NCBI GenBank assembly: GCA_022842625.1
Contig: JALHPG010000008.1
Span: 1-63,090 of the forward strand
Origin: Bacteroidia bacterium
GTDB taxonomy: Bacteria > Bacteroidota > Bacteroidia > B-17B0 > Aurantibacillaceae
DNA: 63,090 nt
Direction of reading: 5' to 3'
In this document: piece after piece, positions 1 to 9,341 of the stretch
Layout of the letters: every line of letters begins with the position of its first letter
Position numbering within the stretch: the stretch's first letter is position 1
Program-made: the position numbers and the translations under genes
Notes under the pieces: generated by a model
Databases searched by the model: none
What the model saw: only the letters and a program-made list of their open reading frames with translations
What the model was told of the DNA's origin: nothing

Positions 1-46
1 ACAAAACGGGAGTTAATATGAAGACCGTCTCGTAACGTTTTTCCAT
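1..46 (-). CDS. rpsF: 30S ribosomal protein S6, N-terminal fragment (cut by window edge)
   Basis: The minus strand from the ATG at 46 reads MEKRYETVFILTPVL and then runs off the left edge. The YETVFILTPVL block is the typical first beta strand of bacterial ribosomal protein S6, a 30S platform protein that pairs with S18. Only 15 codons are visible, so the call rests on this one motif plus a strong housekeeping -7 element 24 bases upstream. In this phylum rpsF is usually followed by rpsR and rplI, which would lie outside the window. Confidence 0.8.
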   Translation of the reverse strand, partial: MEKRYETVFILTPVL

Positions 47-69
47 TGTTTATTTTTTTAATTGGGGTG

Positions 70-77
70 CAAAGATA
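70..77 (-). promoter_or_regulatory. Housekeeping -7 element (TATCTTTG) of rpsF
   Basis: The minus strand reads TATCTTTG, a perfect match to the Bacteroidota TAnnTTTG element. It predicts a transcript start near 63-66 and a leader of about 20 bases before the ATG at 46. No good TTTG is seen at -33. Confidence 0.65.
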
Positions 78-152
78 ATAAAATATTCGAAAATCAACCT
101 AAATATTCAAATATTTTTAGTTGTTTTTTTGGAGATTTAACCCCGAAAATCA

Positions 153-186
153 AAAAACCTAAAAAAAGAACATTTTTTAGGTTTTT
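153..186 (-). terminator. Bidirectional hairpin terminator after the 211-1083 gene
   Basis: A 14-bp perfect stem (AAAAACCTAAAAAA at 153-166 against its complement at 173-186, six-base loop) is flanked by A/T runs on both sides. It lies 25 bases past the stop of the leftward gene 211-1083 and would insulate rpsF. Confidence 0.7.
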
Positions 187-210
187 GTGTAGGTTATTCT
201 GTGGGTTATT

Positions 211-1083
211 TTACCTGGTTTCTTGTTCAAATATTCCTTCAGTTATTGAGGTTTTATCTCTAAAACAAGCAACGCCACCCCAATTAAAGATCTTTTTTTG
301 ATAAATCCAAACATCCGATTCGGTAACTAAAACACGTTGAACAATATATACATCTTTACCTTCAATTATTTCTTCGGTTACTCCTAACTTATATTTAGCT
401 AAAAGGGCTATAACTCTGGCGTCTGTAACTTCTTTTTTAACAACTGCATTAATTTCGGCAACAGCATTTTTTTCTATGTTTTTTGTAGCCATAGGATTGG
501 AAGCCGCGATACCGGGCTGAGGAACATATCCTACTTTAGAGCTGGCTAATAATTTTCTTTCGGCAACTAATTTCTCATGAGCTAGTTTAATGGCTTCGCG
601 TTCTTCCTTTTTAATCTCTTTCATTGCAGCCTTCATTTCCTTTAAATAAGCTTCGTCGTAATCAATATTGTTATTTTTAGGGTTATAATGGTATTTATTT
701 ATAGGTTGATCAAAAAGAGAATAATCTATACCATCATAACGAGTAAATAAAACAACATCGGCTACATAATTGGGTAATTTGGCCATTTGTTGGTCTTCTT
801 TTATACCTTTTGTACTAACAAAGTACTTTTTTTGAACATAACCTTCTTTTGTAATGGTTATATCAAATTCACGATTTAGAGGTAAATATAAATTATAATT
901 ACCGTCAACATCGGCCTGTATAGAACTTGGTAAAAAGGCATCTTGCAACACCTGAATATTAGCGCCACCTATTGAACCGTTTTTATCATTATACACTTTT
1001 CCTTTAAAGTGAATTGTTACCTCTTGCCCAAAACAAATTTGTAAGCAAAGAAGTAAAACTGAGGTTATTTTTAATCTAATCAT
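211..1083 (-). CDS. Secreted protein with carboxypeptidase-regulatory-like (beta-sandwich) domain
   Basis: 290 residues with a Sec signal peptide (hydrophobic LLLCLQICFG, cleavage before QEV). Residues about 24-95 look like the carboxypeptidase regulatory-like/CNA-B beta sandwich common in Bacteroidota envelope proteins (GKVYNDKNGSIGGANIQV, then DVDGNYNLYLP). A charged, probably helical Lys/Glu/Ala-rich middle (about 145-225) follows. The C-terminus has a WIYQKKIFNWGGV motif. The same C-terminal motif appears in the gene cut by the right edge (62956-63090), so the two are paralogues about 62 kb apart. No enzymatic motif is visible; a structural or envelope role is only a guess. It ends before the hairpin at 153-186 and is probably monocistronic. 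Confidence 0.6.
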   Translation of the reverse strand: MIRLKITSVLLLCLQICFGQEVTIHFKGKVYNDKNGSIGGANIQVLQDAFLPSSIQADVDGNYNLYLPLNREFDITITKEGYVQKKYFVSTKGIKEDQQMAKLPNYVADVVLFTRYDGIDYSLFDQPINKYHYNPKNNNIDYDEAYLKEMKAAMKEIKKEEREAIKLAHEKLVAERKLLASSKVGYVPQPGIAASNPMATKNIEKNAVAEINAVVKKEVTDARVIALLAKYKLGVTEEIIEGKDVYIVQRVLVTESDVWIYQKKIFNWGGVACFRDKTSITEGIFEQETR

Positions 1084-1120
1084 TTTGTCAATTTAACGGC
1101 TTATACCATAAATTGGTCGG

Positions 1121-1154
1121 CGAAGTTACATTTTTAATAATTATTTAAACAAAC
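1121..1154 (-). promoter_or_regulatory. Probable promoter of the 211-1083 gene
   Basis: The minus strand shows TTTG (1151-1154), 22 bases, then TAACTTCG (1121-1128), one mismatch from TAnnTTTG. It lies 38 bases upstream of the ATG at 1083. Confidence 0.4.
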
Positions 1155-1332
1155 AATTGATTGTTAATAACTGTTATAATTACTTGGTTTTTATACTAAA
1201 TAAATTAATAAAACTTGCCTTAGAAACAAGGTATAAAAACACGCATTGTGTTTTAAATCAATAGTTTAAATACAACTCTTTAATTTATTGGTTTAAATGC
1301 TGGCAATTAGTTATCTTTCGTGTTTAAATTCT

Positions 1333-4300
1333 ATGAAACTGCAAAATCTCAAATTTCGCCTACTATTATTTATTGTTTTTTTATCTTTTTTTTCCTTTTC
1401 CCAAAATGAATATGTTGATTACAGATCAGCAACCAATCCATTATATTGGAAAAATCGTAAGCCTTTTGAAGGATATTGGCAGCAAGATGTGCACTACAAA
1501 ATTATTGCAGATGTTAATGACAGTACTGATATTTTAACCGGAAAAGAAGAGTTAACTTATTGGAATAATTCACCTTACGACATTTCTTTTGTTTATTTTC
1601 ACTTATACAGCAACGCACAGACTAAAAATTCTTACTGCGCCGATCTTTATAAGAACAACGATTACAATCTAAAATTCGGTAAATATCGTTCAAAAGATCT
1701 TGGAACTGTGGTTGAAAAAATCACCTTAGATAATCAAGAATTAAAAACAGAATTAGACAATACAATTCTTAAAGTATATCTTCCAAAGCCTCTAAAATCA
1801 GGGCAATCTGTTACAATGAGCCTTGATTTTAAAACTTATTTTGATACAGAAGCTATACGCAATAGAATGAAACTATTTAACAGCTTTGGTTATAAACATT
1901 ACGATATTGTTCATTGGTATCCTCGTATAACCGTTATTGATAGCAAGTTTGCTTGGAATACAGATCAACACATGGATCATGAATTTTATGGCGACTTTGG
2001 GTCTTTTTATGTTGAAATGACCCTGCCCAACCATTATGTTGCAGATGGCACCGGGACTTTACTAAATGAGCAAGAGGTATTACCGGATACACTTCGTAAA
2101 AAATTAGATATAAGCAATTTTATTAAAAAACCTTACAACTCTCCTCCATCGGTTATTACAAAAAAAGACGGCACAAAAAAAACATGGAAATTTTCCGCAA
2201 TCAACGTTCATGATTTTGCTTTTACTGCCGATCCTACTTACCGCATTGGGGAAACAAATTGGGATGGCGTTCGCTGCATAGCACTTGTTCAAGAGCCTCA
2301 TTCTGCAGGATGGGTTAATTGCTCAAAATATATCGCTAAAGTATTAGAAATAAACTCCTATAATATTGGTCCATACCATCATCCAAAAATGATAGTTGCC
2401 GATGCTCAGGATGGCATGGAATATCCTATGCTAACATTATGCGGAGGCTTCGATCCAGGGTACCGTTCCCTTTTAATTCATGAGATGACCCATAACTGGT
2501 TTCAAGGGATGATAGGCAGTAATGAGAATTACCGGGCTTTTATGGACGAAGGGTTTACACAGTTTTATACTGCAGACACTTATCAATATATTGATGGTCC
2601 CTTAATGATAGAACAAAAACCAAAAAGTAATTATGTTGAAAAATTTACTGAGCCCGTTAGAGTTTTGGATGATCAGATATATAATTCATTTTACGCTAAC
2701 GCTGTAATTCGAAACGAAGAGCTTCCTTTGAATACTCATAGCGATGACTTTAATGGAGGAATAAGACATGGTGGTGGTTACGGACAAGTTTACACCAAAA
2801 CTGCTGCTATGCTAAAAAATCTGGAGTATGTTTTGGGAAGATCTTTTTTTGATAAAGCAATGCAACATTATTTTAAGCAATGGAAATTTTGTCACCCCTA
2901 CCCTGAAGATTTTAGAAACTCAATTATTGGATTTACCGGTGTTGATCTAAACTGGTTTTTTGACCAATGGTTAGAAACAACAAAAACTGTAGATTATAAA
3001 ATTGGTAGAATAAAACATAAAAAAAATGATGTTTACGAAATTACATTTAGGAGAAAAGGATCCATGCAAATGCCTATTGATTTTGTAGTAATTGACAAGA
3101 ACGATTCTGCCCGTCATTATTACATTCCAAACACATGGTTCGAAAAACCAACCGGCGCAACTACTTTACCTCGATGGATTGGTTGGGGGCCAAAATTAAA
3201 ACCAACTTACACTGCAACACTAAACATTGGTACAAAAATTAAAAACGTAATTATTGATCCTTCTTATCGTTTAGCGGATGTTGATATGACTAATAACATA
3301 AAGCATGGCAGAATTAATGTTCGATTTGATTCGCATGTTTATAATCCGTTAAATTGGAAAAAATATGATGTGCGTATTCGTCCGAGTGTTTGGTACAATG
3401 GTTTTGACGGAGCCAAATTTGGAGCAGTTATGTCGGGTGATTACCTTTTAACAAAACATGTTTTTGAGGCCGGACTCTGGTTAAGCAGTGGTTTAGGCCA
3501 GGCCTATTTAGATAGCACAGTTAAGGTAAATAGTTTTAACAAGATCTCCTTCTTTATTGATTACAAAACTTCGTTAAACAGATACATTAAAAAATCAAAT
3601 GTTTATTTGCAATTAAAATCATTAGATGGTTTAGATGCCGGAACGATTGGTTTTGAAAAACGAAGTAACAATAACAAAACTCGAGTTTACACGCATTTAA
3701 AGGCCATGTTACGCGATATGCCGCAAGATATGGTTTACTTGATAAATGACAATGAATGGGGATATAGAAAATTGAATAGTGCCATTCACGTTGGATTAGA
3801 ACATATTTATAAATACAAGCGTGGTGTTGGAACTGTATTAATAAACCTGCGTTCATCTGCCTTTACGAATGATTATGATTATTCTGCAGCAACTATAAGC
3901 AGCGTAAATAAAAACGATCTCGGTAAAATAAATATTAATACACGATTGTTTGGCCAAATTGGTTTTGGAAATAATTTACCTTCAGAATCAATGCTATATG
4001 CTGCGGGGGCTAATAACGAAGATCTGATGGATAATAAATATACCAGGTCAATGGGAATTTTACCACCAAGTTGGGGAAATTATGGTAATGTTACCAATCA
4101 CTTTACAGCAGGTGGCGGCTTAAATTTAAGAGGCTATAGCGGATATTTATTAGCACAAAAAAATGCAGACGGCTCTTTTAATTACAACTACAAAGGAGCC
4201 ACAGGTGCTGCTTTTAATACTGAAATTGAGTTTGGCGAGTTGTTTAAATTCATGAATCCAAAATTCATGAAAAACAGTGTTAAAATACAACCGTACATTT

Positions 4301-4536
4301 TTGGTGACGCCGGTATAATAAATACAAATTCGGCAGGAACCGCAAATGTAATGAGTGATTTAATGTTGGATGCCGGTGTGGGAACTACCTTAAGCATTGT
4401 GCGATGGGGTAATTTGTATAACATAAAGCCTTTAACTATTAGGTTTGATGTGCCGTTTTTTATTAACCGATTACCATATGCCGAAAATGATTATTTTCAA
4501 TTTAGATGGATGCTAGGAATTAATAAGGCTTTTTAA
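1333..4536 (+). CDS. M1-family metallopeptidase fused to a C-terminal outer-membrane beta-barrel-like region
   Basis: Start chosen at ATG 1333 (1067 residues): it gives a clean signal peptide (LLLFIVFLSFFSFSQ), whereas the upstream ATG at 1297 precedes a -7-like TATCTTTC at 1312-1319. Residues about 40-550 carry the M1 aminopeptidase signature: exopeptidase-like GMEYP (361-365) and zinc motif HEMTH (383-387) with the third ligand E406, i.e. HExxH-x18-E. From about residue 640 the sequence changes to alternating polar/aromatic strands (SVWYNGFDGAKFGAVMSGD, ITGGGLNLRGYSGY-like loops) and ends in NKAF with a terminal Phe, as OM barrels do. I infer a peptidase domain tethered to, or displayed by, a barrel. 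Family knowledge supports peptide hydrolysis; the substrate is unknown. Not obviously part of an operon. Confidence 0.8.
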   Translation: MKLQNLKFRLLLFIVFLSFFSFSQNEYVDYRSATNPLYWKNRKPFEGYWQQDVHYKIIADVNDSTDILTGKEELTYWNNSPYDISFVYFHLYSNAQTKNSYCADLYKNNDYNLKFGKYRSKDLGTVVEKITLDNQELKTELDNTILKVYLPKPLKSGQSVTMSLDFKTYFDTEAIRNRMKLFNSFGYKHYDIVHWYPRITVIDSKFAWNTDQHMDHEFYGDFGSFYVEMTLPNHYVADGTGTLLNEQEVLPDTLRKKLDISNFIKKPYNSPPSVITKKDGTKKTWKFSAINVHDFAFTADPTYRIGETNWDGVRCIALVQEPHSAGWVNCSKYIAKVLEINSYNIGPYHHPKMIVADAQDGMEYPMLTLCGGFDPGYRSLLIHEMTHNWFQGMIGSNENYRAFMDEGFTQFYTADTYQYIDGPLMIEQKPKSNYVEKFTEPVRVLDDQIYNSFYANAVIRNEELPLNTHSDDFNGGIRHGGGYGQVYTKTAAMLKNLEYVLGRSFFDKAMQHYFKQWKFCHPYPEDFRNSIIGFTGVDLNWFFDQWLETTKTVDYKIGRIKHKKNDVYEITFRRKGSMQMPIDFVVIDKNDSARHYYIPNTWFEKPTGATTLPRWIGWGPKLKPTYTATLNIGTKIKNVIIDPSYRLADVDMTNNIKHGRINVRFDSHVYNPLNWKKYDVRIRPSVWYNGFDGAKFGAVMSGDYLLTKHVFEAGLWLSSGLGQAYLDSTVKVNSFNKISFFIDYKTSLNRYIKKSNVYLQLKSLDGLDAGTIGFEKRSNNNKTRVYTHLKAMLRDMPQDMVYLINDNEWGYRKLNSAIHVGLEHIYKYKRGVGTVLINLRSSAFTNDYDYSAATISSVNKNDLGKININTRLFGQIGFGNNLPSESMLYAAGANNEDLMDNKYTRSMGILPPSWGNYGNVTNHFTAGGGLNLRGYSGYLLAQKNADGSFNYNYKGATGAAFNTEIEFGELFKFMNPKFMKNSVKIQPYIFGDAGIINTNSAGTANVMSDLMLDAGVGTTLSIVRWGNLYNIKPLTIRFDVPFFINRLPYAENDYFQFRWMLGINKAF

Positions 4537-4626
4537 TTATTAATAATATTTCATATGATATTTAACTTTAAATTTTTATTAAAAACTTTAGATTCAAAGA
4601 TATAATAGAGCATTTTTTAAAATTTA

Positions 4627-7600
4627 ATGAATAGACATTTTTATAAAATATTTTTTATTTTTTCTTTGATCATCGCTTCGGGAAAAAATTTCTATTCGCA
4701 AAACCCTGCTGCTTGCAACAATACTCAGAATCTTTGTACTAATGCTCTTTTTAGTTTCTCGGCGAGTGCTGGCACAGGTTTACCTCCCGGCTTAAGTGTC
4801 AGCAACCCAATTGGTAATCCTCAGGCAGTAAATGCGGGTTGTATGTTCACTAATGGAGTCAATCCTCAGTGGTTATTATTAAATGTTACAACAACAGGTA
4901 ATCTTGGTTTTTCATTCGGTGCCTTTGGTTCGGCTTTTCCTCAAGCAGGAAATTATGATTGGATCATGTGGCCATATACACCAAGCACTTGTGTAGATAT
5001 TTTTAATAACACCATACCCCCGGTTGCTTGTAACTGGAATTGCTCTGGCGGCGGCGGTACCGGAATGGGAACGGTTCCTTTTGGTGCCTTACCATGTAAT
5101 TTCCAGCCTTCTATACCGGTTGTGCAAGGGCAACAATTCCTAATACTAATTACTAACCCATCAGGGGTAAACACAAACGTTTCCTTTGCAATAACCGGCA
5201 GTGCCGCTATTTCCTGTAACCCATTAAAATATCCTAACCTTACGGCTTGCCCCGGACAGTTAGCTGTATTTACTGGCACTTATGTTAATGCCAGTGCAGC
5301 CACTTACACACTTTTTCCCGGCGCAATTGTACAAACTAACCCCTCTTTTACTGTAAGCTCTCTGGTTAATCAGGTTTACACAGTTCAGGCCCAAGGTTTA
5401 AATAGTTCTGCCATTCCAATTGCAGATCAAACAACTTTTACTTTAACCATCAATCCTGTTATTCCCTTAACAATTACAACCCCAACTAACTTTTGTTATG
5501 GAAGTAACGCTCATTTTACTATAAATCCTACCGGCGCAGGTTCTTTTAGTGTAATCGGTCCGGCTTCTCCAACATCTACATTTGCAAACACATCTATTTC
5601 CATTCCAAATATTACTACACCAAATAATGGAACTTTTTCTGTAGTTGCAAATTATACTAATGGTTGCACAGGAACGCAAACAACACTGGTAAATGTGGCA
5701 CCCAATAATTCAATTACGGTAAGCTCGAATACGAATGTGTGTATGAATGGTGCGGTAAATTTAACTTCATCCATGCCAACTGCTACTGCTTATGCATGGA
5801 CAGGTCCTGGCGCCTATGCATCAGGTCTACAAAATCCAACCCTTCCTGCAATTCAGCCAGCTTCCTCCGGAATTTACACAGTGAGTTCAAATATAAATTT
5901 TAATGGCATTACTTGTCCAAAAACAAACACTACACAAATATCTGTAGTGCCAACGAACACCGTTGCTGTTACACCAAATTTTACTCTATGTCAGGGTTCT
6001 ACTTTAAACTTAACTTCAAGTGCTGCACCGGCTTTTTCTTATTCTTGGAGCGGACCGGGTGCTTATACTTCTTCAACTCAAAATCCGGTAATTGCTTCCA
6101 TGTTACCAACAGGTTCGGGTAATTACAGTGTTACCGCTTCATTTTCTCTTGGACCATTAACTTGTACAACGGGCGCTGTTTCAAACGTTTCAATAGTGGC
6201 TACTTCGCCTGTTACGGTTGCTCTGCCAAATAATATTTGTCAAAATGCTACAGCCAATTTAACGGTTACAACTTCTCCTACTCCATTATCTTATTTATGG
6301 TCAGGCCCAAATTCATTTACTTCTAACCTCGTTAACCCAACTATTACAAACATTCAACCTGTTGCCTCGGGTGTTTACTCAACACTTGCTACCTATGCCA
6401 TTGGCTCTGTTAGTTGTACCACAACTGGTACAAACCAGATCAGCGTTGTGCCAACTTCTACGGTTGCCGTTACACCAAATTTTACTTTGTGTCAAGGCGC
6501 AAATTTAAACTTAACTTCAAGTGCTGCACCGGCTTTTTCTTATTCTTGGAGCGGACCGGGTGCTTATACTTCTTCAAGTCAAAATCCTGTAATTGCTTCC
6601 ATGTTGCCAACAGGTTCGGGTAATTACAGTGTTACTGCACTTTTTACTAATGGTCCTTTAACTTGTACAACGGGTGCGGTTTCAAATGTTTCAATAGTAG
6701 CTACTTCGCCTGTTACAGTTGCTTTGCCAAATAACATTTGTCAAAATGCTACAGCCAATTTAACGGTTACAACTTCTCCTACTCCATTATCTTATTTATG
6801 GTCTGGGCCAAATTCCTTTACTTCTAACCTCGTTAACCCAACTATTACAAACATTCAACCTGTTGCTTCGGGTGTTTACTCAACACTTGCTACCTATGCC
6901 ATTGGCTCTGTTAGCTGCACCACAACCGGTACAAATCAAATTAGTGTTGTGCCAACTTCTACTGTTGCTGTTACACCAAATTTTACTCTGTGTCAAGGTT
7001 CTACTTTAAACTTAACTTCAAGTGCTGCTCCGGCTTTTTCTTATTCTTGGAGTGGACCGGGTGCTTATACTTCTTCAAGTCAAAATCCGGTAATTGCTTC
7101 CATGTTGCCAACTGGTTCGGGTAATTACAGTGTTACTGCGCTTTTTACTAATGGTCCTTTAACTTGCACAACGGGTGCAGTATCTAACGTTTCGGTAGTT
7201 GCCACACCTAGCTCAACAATAAATTATTCCCCAAATATCTGTCAAAACTCTACCGCAAATTTTTCTGTATCTGCGCCGGGTGCGATATCATACACTTGGA
7301 CGGGGCCAAATAGTTTTTCATCAGCCGGTGCAACAGCGTCAATTCCAAATATTCAAACTAACGGCTCCGGAATTTATACAACAACAACCTTATTCTCTAT
7401 AGGAACAGTGAGTTGTTTAACCAATGCTACAAATTCGGTAAATGTAGTTGGAACAAATAGTGTAAGTATATCAACTAACACGACTGTTTGTGCAGGAGCA
7501 ACTGTAAATTTAACTTCAAATGCCGCTTCAGCAAATTCGTATTCATGGAGTGGGCCTGCATCTTATACATCGGCAGTGCAAAATCCAACAATTAACGGTA

Positions 7601-9321
7601 TTCTTCCTGCAGGTTCGGGTAATTACACGGCAACGGCTTTTTTTATAAGCAATAACTACACTTGTAACACCACTGCGGTGACAAACGTATCAGTGATAGC
7701 GATCCCGCCGCTTACAGTTACTGCAACAAACAGTAATATTTGCATATTTCAAAGTACAACTCTTACTGCAAGCGGAGCCGTAAATTATACATGGACACCT
7801 CCGGCAACATTAAGTTCTATAAATGGCACAACCGTATCAGCTAACCCATTAGTAACAACGATTTACAGTATTACAGGTGCCGATGGCAATGGCTGTTTGA
7901 AAACAAACACCATTACATTAGTGGTTAACCCTCTTCCAATAATAGCAGTTTCAAATAATACAATGTGTTTAGGAACAAGTGCTCTTTTAACCGCTAATGG
8001 AGCTGTTGGTTATACCTGGACACCTTCAAGTAGTTTAACAAATCCAAATAATTTTAGCGTAACTGCAACTCCCAGTGTTAACACAACTTATACTATAACA
8101 GGTGTTGACTCAAAGGGCTGCATTAGTAGCACCACTGCAAGTGTATTGGTAAACTCATTGCCCGTGCTAACCATATCAAATCATACAATTTGCAATGGCA
8201 ACTCTACAAGCATTGCCGTATCAGGTGCCAATAATTATACTTGGTCGCCGGCAACAGCATTAAGCTCAACCAGCTCACCAAATGTTATTTCAAATCCATT
8301 ACAAACTATAACATATACAGTAATTGGAATGAATTTAAATGGTTGTAAACAAACAACAGTTTCAACCGTTGTTGTTAACCAACTTCCACAAATCCTTATT
8401 ACATCGCCATCAGTAATTTGTGCCGGACAAAGTACAGTAATAAATGCAAGCGGTGCCCTCACTTACACTTGGAACAATGCATCCATTACACCTTCTATAA
8501 CAGTTAACCCAATAGTTCCAACGACTTATACTGCAGCAGGTATTGATGCAAATGGATGTATTAATACGGGAACAGTATTATTAAATGTACTCATTCAACC
8601 TACTTTAAGTATAACCGGATCTCCTACAGTATGTTTGGGAAATGCATTAACCCTTACAGCATCAGGTGGGTTTGATTATAGTTGGAATACAGGTGGCACT
8701 TCAAATGTTGTAACAATAGAACCGCAGGCAAATACAATTTACACAGTGAATTCAGGAACAGCTCCTTGTAATTCTTCAACCATTTTTGCAGTAACAGTTT
8801 ATACACCTCAAGTCCAAACCCCGTCTGCCGATCCAACTAACATTATATATGGTGCATCAAGCGTTATTCAAGCAAACATCCAAACAGGAAATCCGTTTAC
8901 TTGGGTATATTCTTCTGATATTAATTGTAACACATGTGCAACAAATACGGTTTCTCCAACTGAAACAACTATTTATACAGTAACTTCTACTGATAATAAT
9001 GGATGCGTAGTTACCGGTACAGTTTTAGTGCAGGTAGAGATCATATGTGGCGACGCGTTTGTACCTTCCGCATTCAGTCCTAACGGCGATGGCTTTAATG
9101 ACTATTGGTGCGCATACGGTAACTGTATCGTTTCAATGAATCTTCAACTTTATAACCGATGGGGAGAGAAAGTTTTTGAATCAAATGATAAAAATACGTG
9201 TTGGGATGGCACATATAATGGCGTAATGCAAAATGATGCTGTTTTTATTTATCAGTTAACTGCAAAATTTGTTAACGGAGAAAAAATAGTTAAAAAAGGG
9301 AATGTGACCTTAAAAAGGTAA
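4627..9321 (+). CDS. Giant repeat-rich T9SS type B cargo protein (gliding-motility-associated C-terminal domain)
   Basis: 1564 residues. A signal peptide ends near YSQ (about residue 25). After an N-terminal beta domain with several Cys (about 28-200) come many Ig-like/PKD-like units of 75-90 residues with recurrent YSWSGPGAY, GSGNYSVTA and TYTVT motifs and Ser/Thr/Asn-rich strands. The last about 90 residues (VPSAFSPNGDGFNDYW, LYNRWGEKVFES, then a Lys-rich end) are the CHU_C/TIGR04131 sorting domain that directs T9SS export and surface attachment. It is followed after 20 bp by a PorP/SprF gene, the usual pairing for type B cargo. Function is most likely adhesion or surface-layer. A 501-bp internal tandem duplication is annotated separately. 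No catalytic domain seen. Confidence 0.85.
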   Translation: MNRHFYKIFFIFSLIIASGKNFYSQNPAACNNTQNLCTNALFSFSASAGTGLPPGLSVSNPIGNPQAVNAGCMFTNGVNPQWLLLNVTTTGNLGFSFGAFGSAFPQAGNYDWIMWPYTPSTCVDIFNNTIPPVACNWNCSGGGGTGMGTVPFGALPCNFQPSIPVVQGQQFLILITNPSGVNTNVSFAITGSAAISCNPLKYPNLTACPGQLAVFTGTYVNASAATYTLFPGAIVQTNPSFTVSSLVNQVYTVQAQGLNSSAIPIADQTTFTLTINPVIPLTITTPTNFCYGSNAHFTINPTGAGSFSVIGPASPTSTFANTSISIPNITTPNNGTFSVVANYTNGCTGTQTTLVNVAPNNSITVSSNTNVCMNGAVNLTSSMPTATAYAWTGPGAYASGLQNPTLPAIQPASSGIYTVSSNINFNGITCPKTNTTQISVVPTNTVAVTPNFTLCQGSTLNLTSSAAPAFSYSWSGPGAYTSSTQNPVIASMLPTGSGNYSVTASFSLGPLTCTTGAVSNVSIVATSPVTVALPNNICQNATANLTVTTSPTPLSYLWSGPNSFTSNLVNPTITNIQPVASGVYSTLATYAIGSVSCTTTGTNQISVVPTSTVAVTPNFTLCQGANLNLTSSAAPAFSYSWSGPGAYTSSSQNPVIASMLPTGSGNYSVTALFTNGPLTCTTGAVSNVSIVATSPVTVALPNNICQNATANLTVTTSPTPLSYLWSGPNSFTSNLVNPTITNIQPVASGVYSTLATYAIGSVSCTTTGTNQISVVPTSTVAVTPNFTLCQGSTLNLTSSAAPAFSYSWSGPGAYTSSSQNPVIASMLPTGSGNYSVTALFTNGPLTCTTGAVSNVSVVATPSSTINYSPNICQNSTANFSVSAPGAISYTWTGPNSFSSAGATASIPNIQTNGSGIYTTTTLFSIGTVSCLTNATNSVNVVGTNSVSISTNTTVCAGATVNLTSNAASANSYSWSGPASYTSAVQNPTINGILPAGSGNYTATAFFISNNYTCNTTAVTNVSVIAIPPLTVTATNSNICIFQSTTLTASGAVNYTWTPPATLSSINGTTVSANPLVTTIYSITGADGNGCLKTNTITLVVNPLPIIAVSNNTMCLGTSALLTANGAVGYTWTPSSSLTNPNNFSVTATPSVNTTYTITGVDSKGCISSTTASVLVNSLPVLTISNHTICNGNSTSIAVSGANNYTWSPATALSSTSSPNVISNPLQTITYTVIGMNLNGCKQTTVSTVVVNQLPQILITSPSVICAGQSTVINASGALTYTWNNASITPSITVNPIVPTTYTAAGIDANGCINTGTVLLNVLIQPTLSITGSPTVCLGNALTLTASGGFDYSWNTGGTSNVVTIEPQANTIYTVNSGTAPCNSSTIFAVTVYTPQVQTPSADPTNIIYGASSVIQANIQTGNPFTWVYSSDINCNTCATNTVSPTETTIYTVTSTDNNGCVVTGTVLVQVEIICGDAFVPSAFSPNGDGFNDYWCAYGNCIVSMNLQLYNRWGEKVFESNDKNTCWDGTYNGVMQNDAVFIYQLTAKFVNGEKIVKKGNVTLKR
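5947..7201 (+). repeat. 501-bp in-frame tandem repeat, about 2.5 copies
   Basis: The phrase ACACCAAATTTTACT recurs at 5971, 6472 and 6973, a period of exactly 501 bp (167 residues, two Ig-like units). Copies start near 5947, 6448 and 6949; the third is half length. Identity is very high at the DNA level, so this is a recent expansion inside the adhesin gene. Confidence 0.9.
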
Positions 9322-9341
9322 GATTAAAATACTGAGGTAAA

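Noticed and set aside
62..301. 79-codon + strand ORF at the left end
   Set aside because: It spans the rpsF promoter, a terminator hairpin and the 3' end of the 211-1083 gene; composition is that of AT-rich non-coding DNA.
1121..1140. GTTACATTTTT near 1126 as a regulon half-site
   Set aside because: Lacks the invariant ATTCACAC and a 21-bp partner; it overlaps an ordinary promoter.
5467..8462. Several ORFs of 60-75 codons on both strands inside the giant adhesin gene
   Set aside because: All are shadows in other frames of repetitive coding DNA; the repeats themselves create repeated shadow ORFs.
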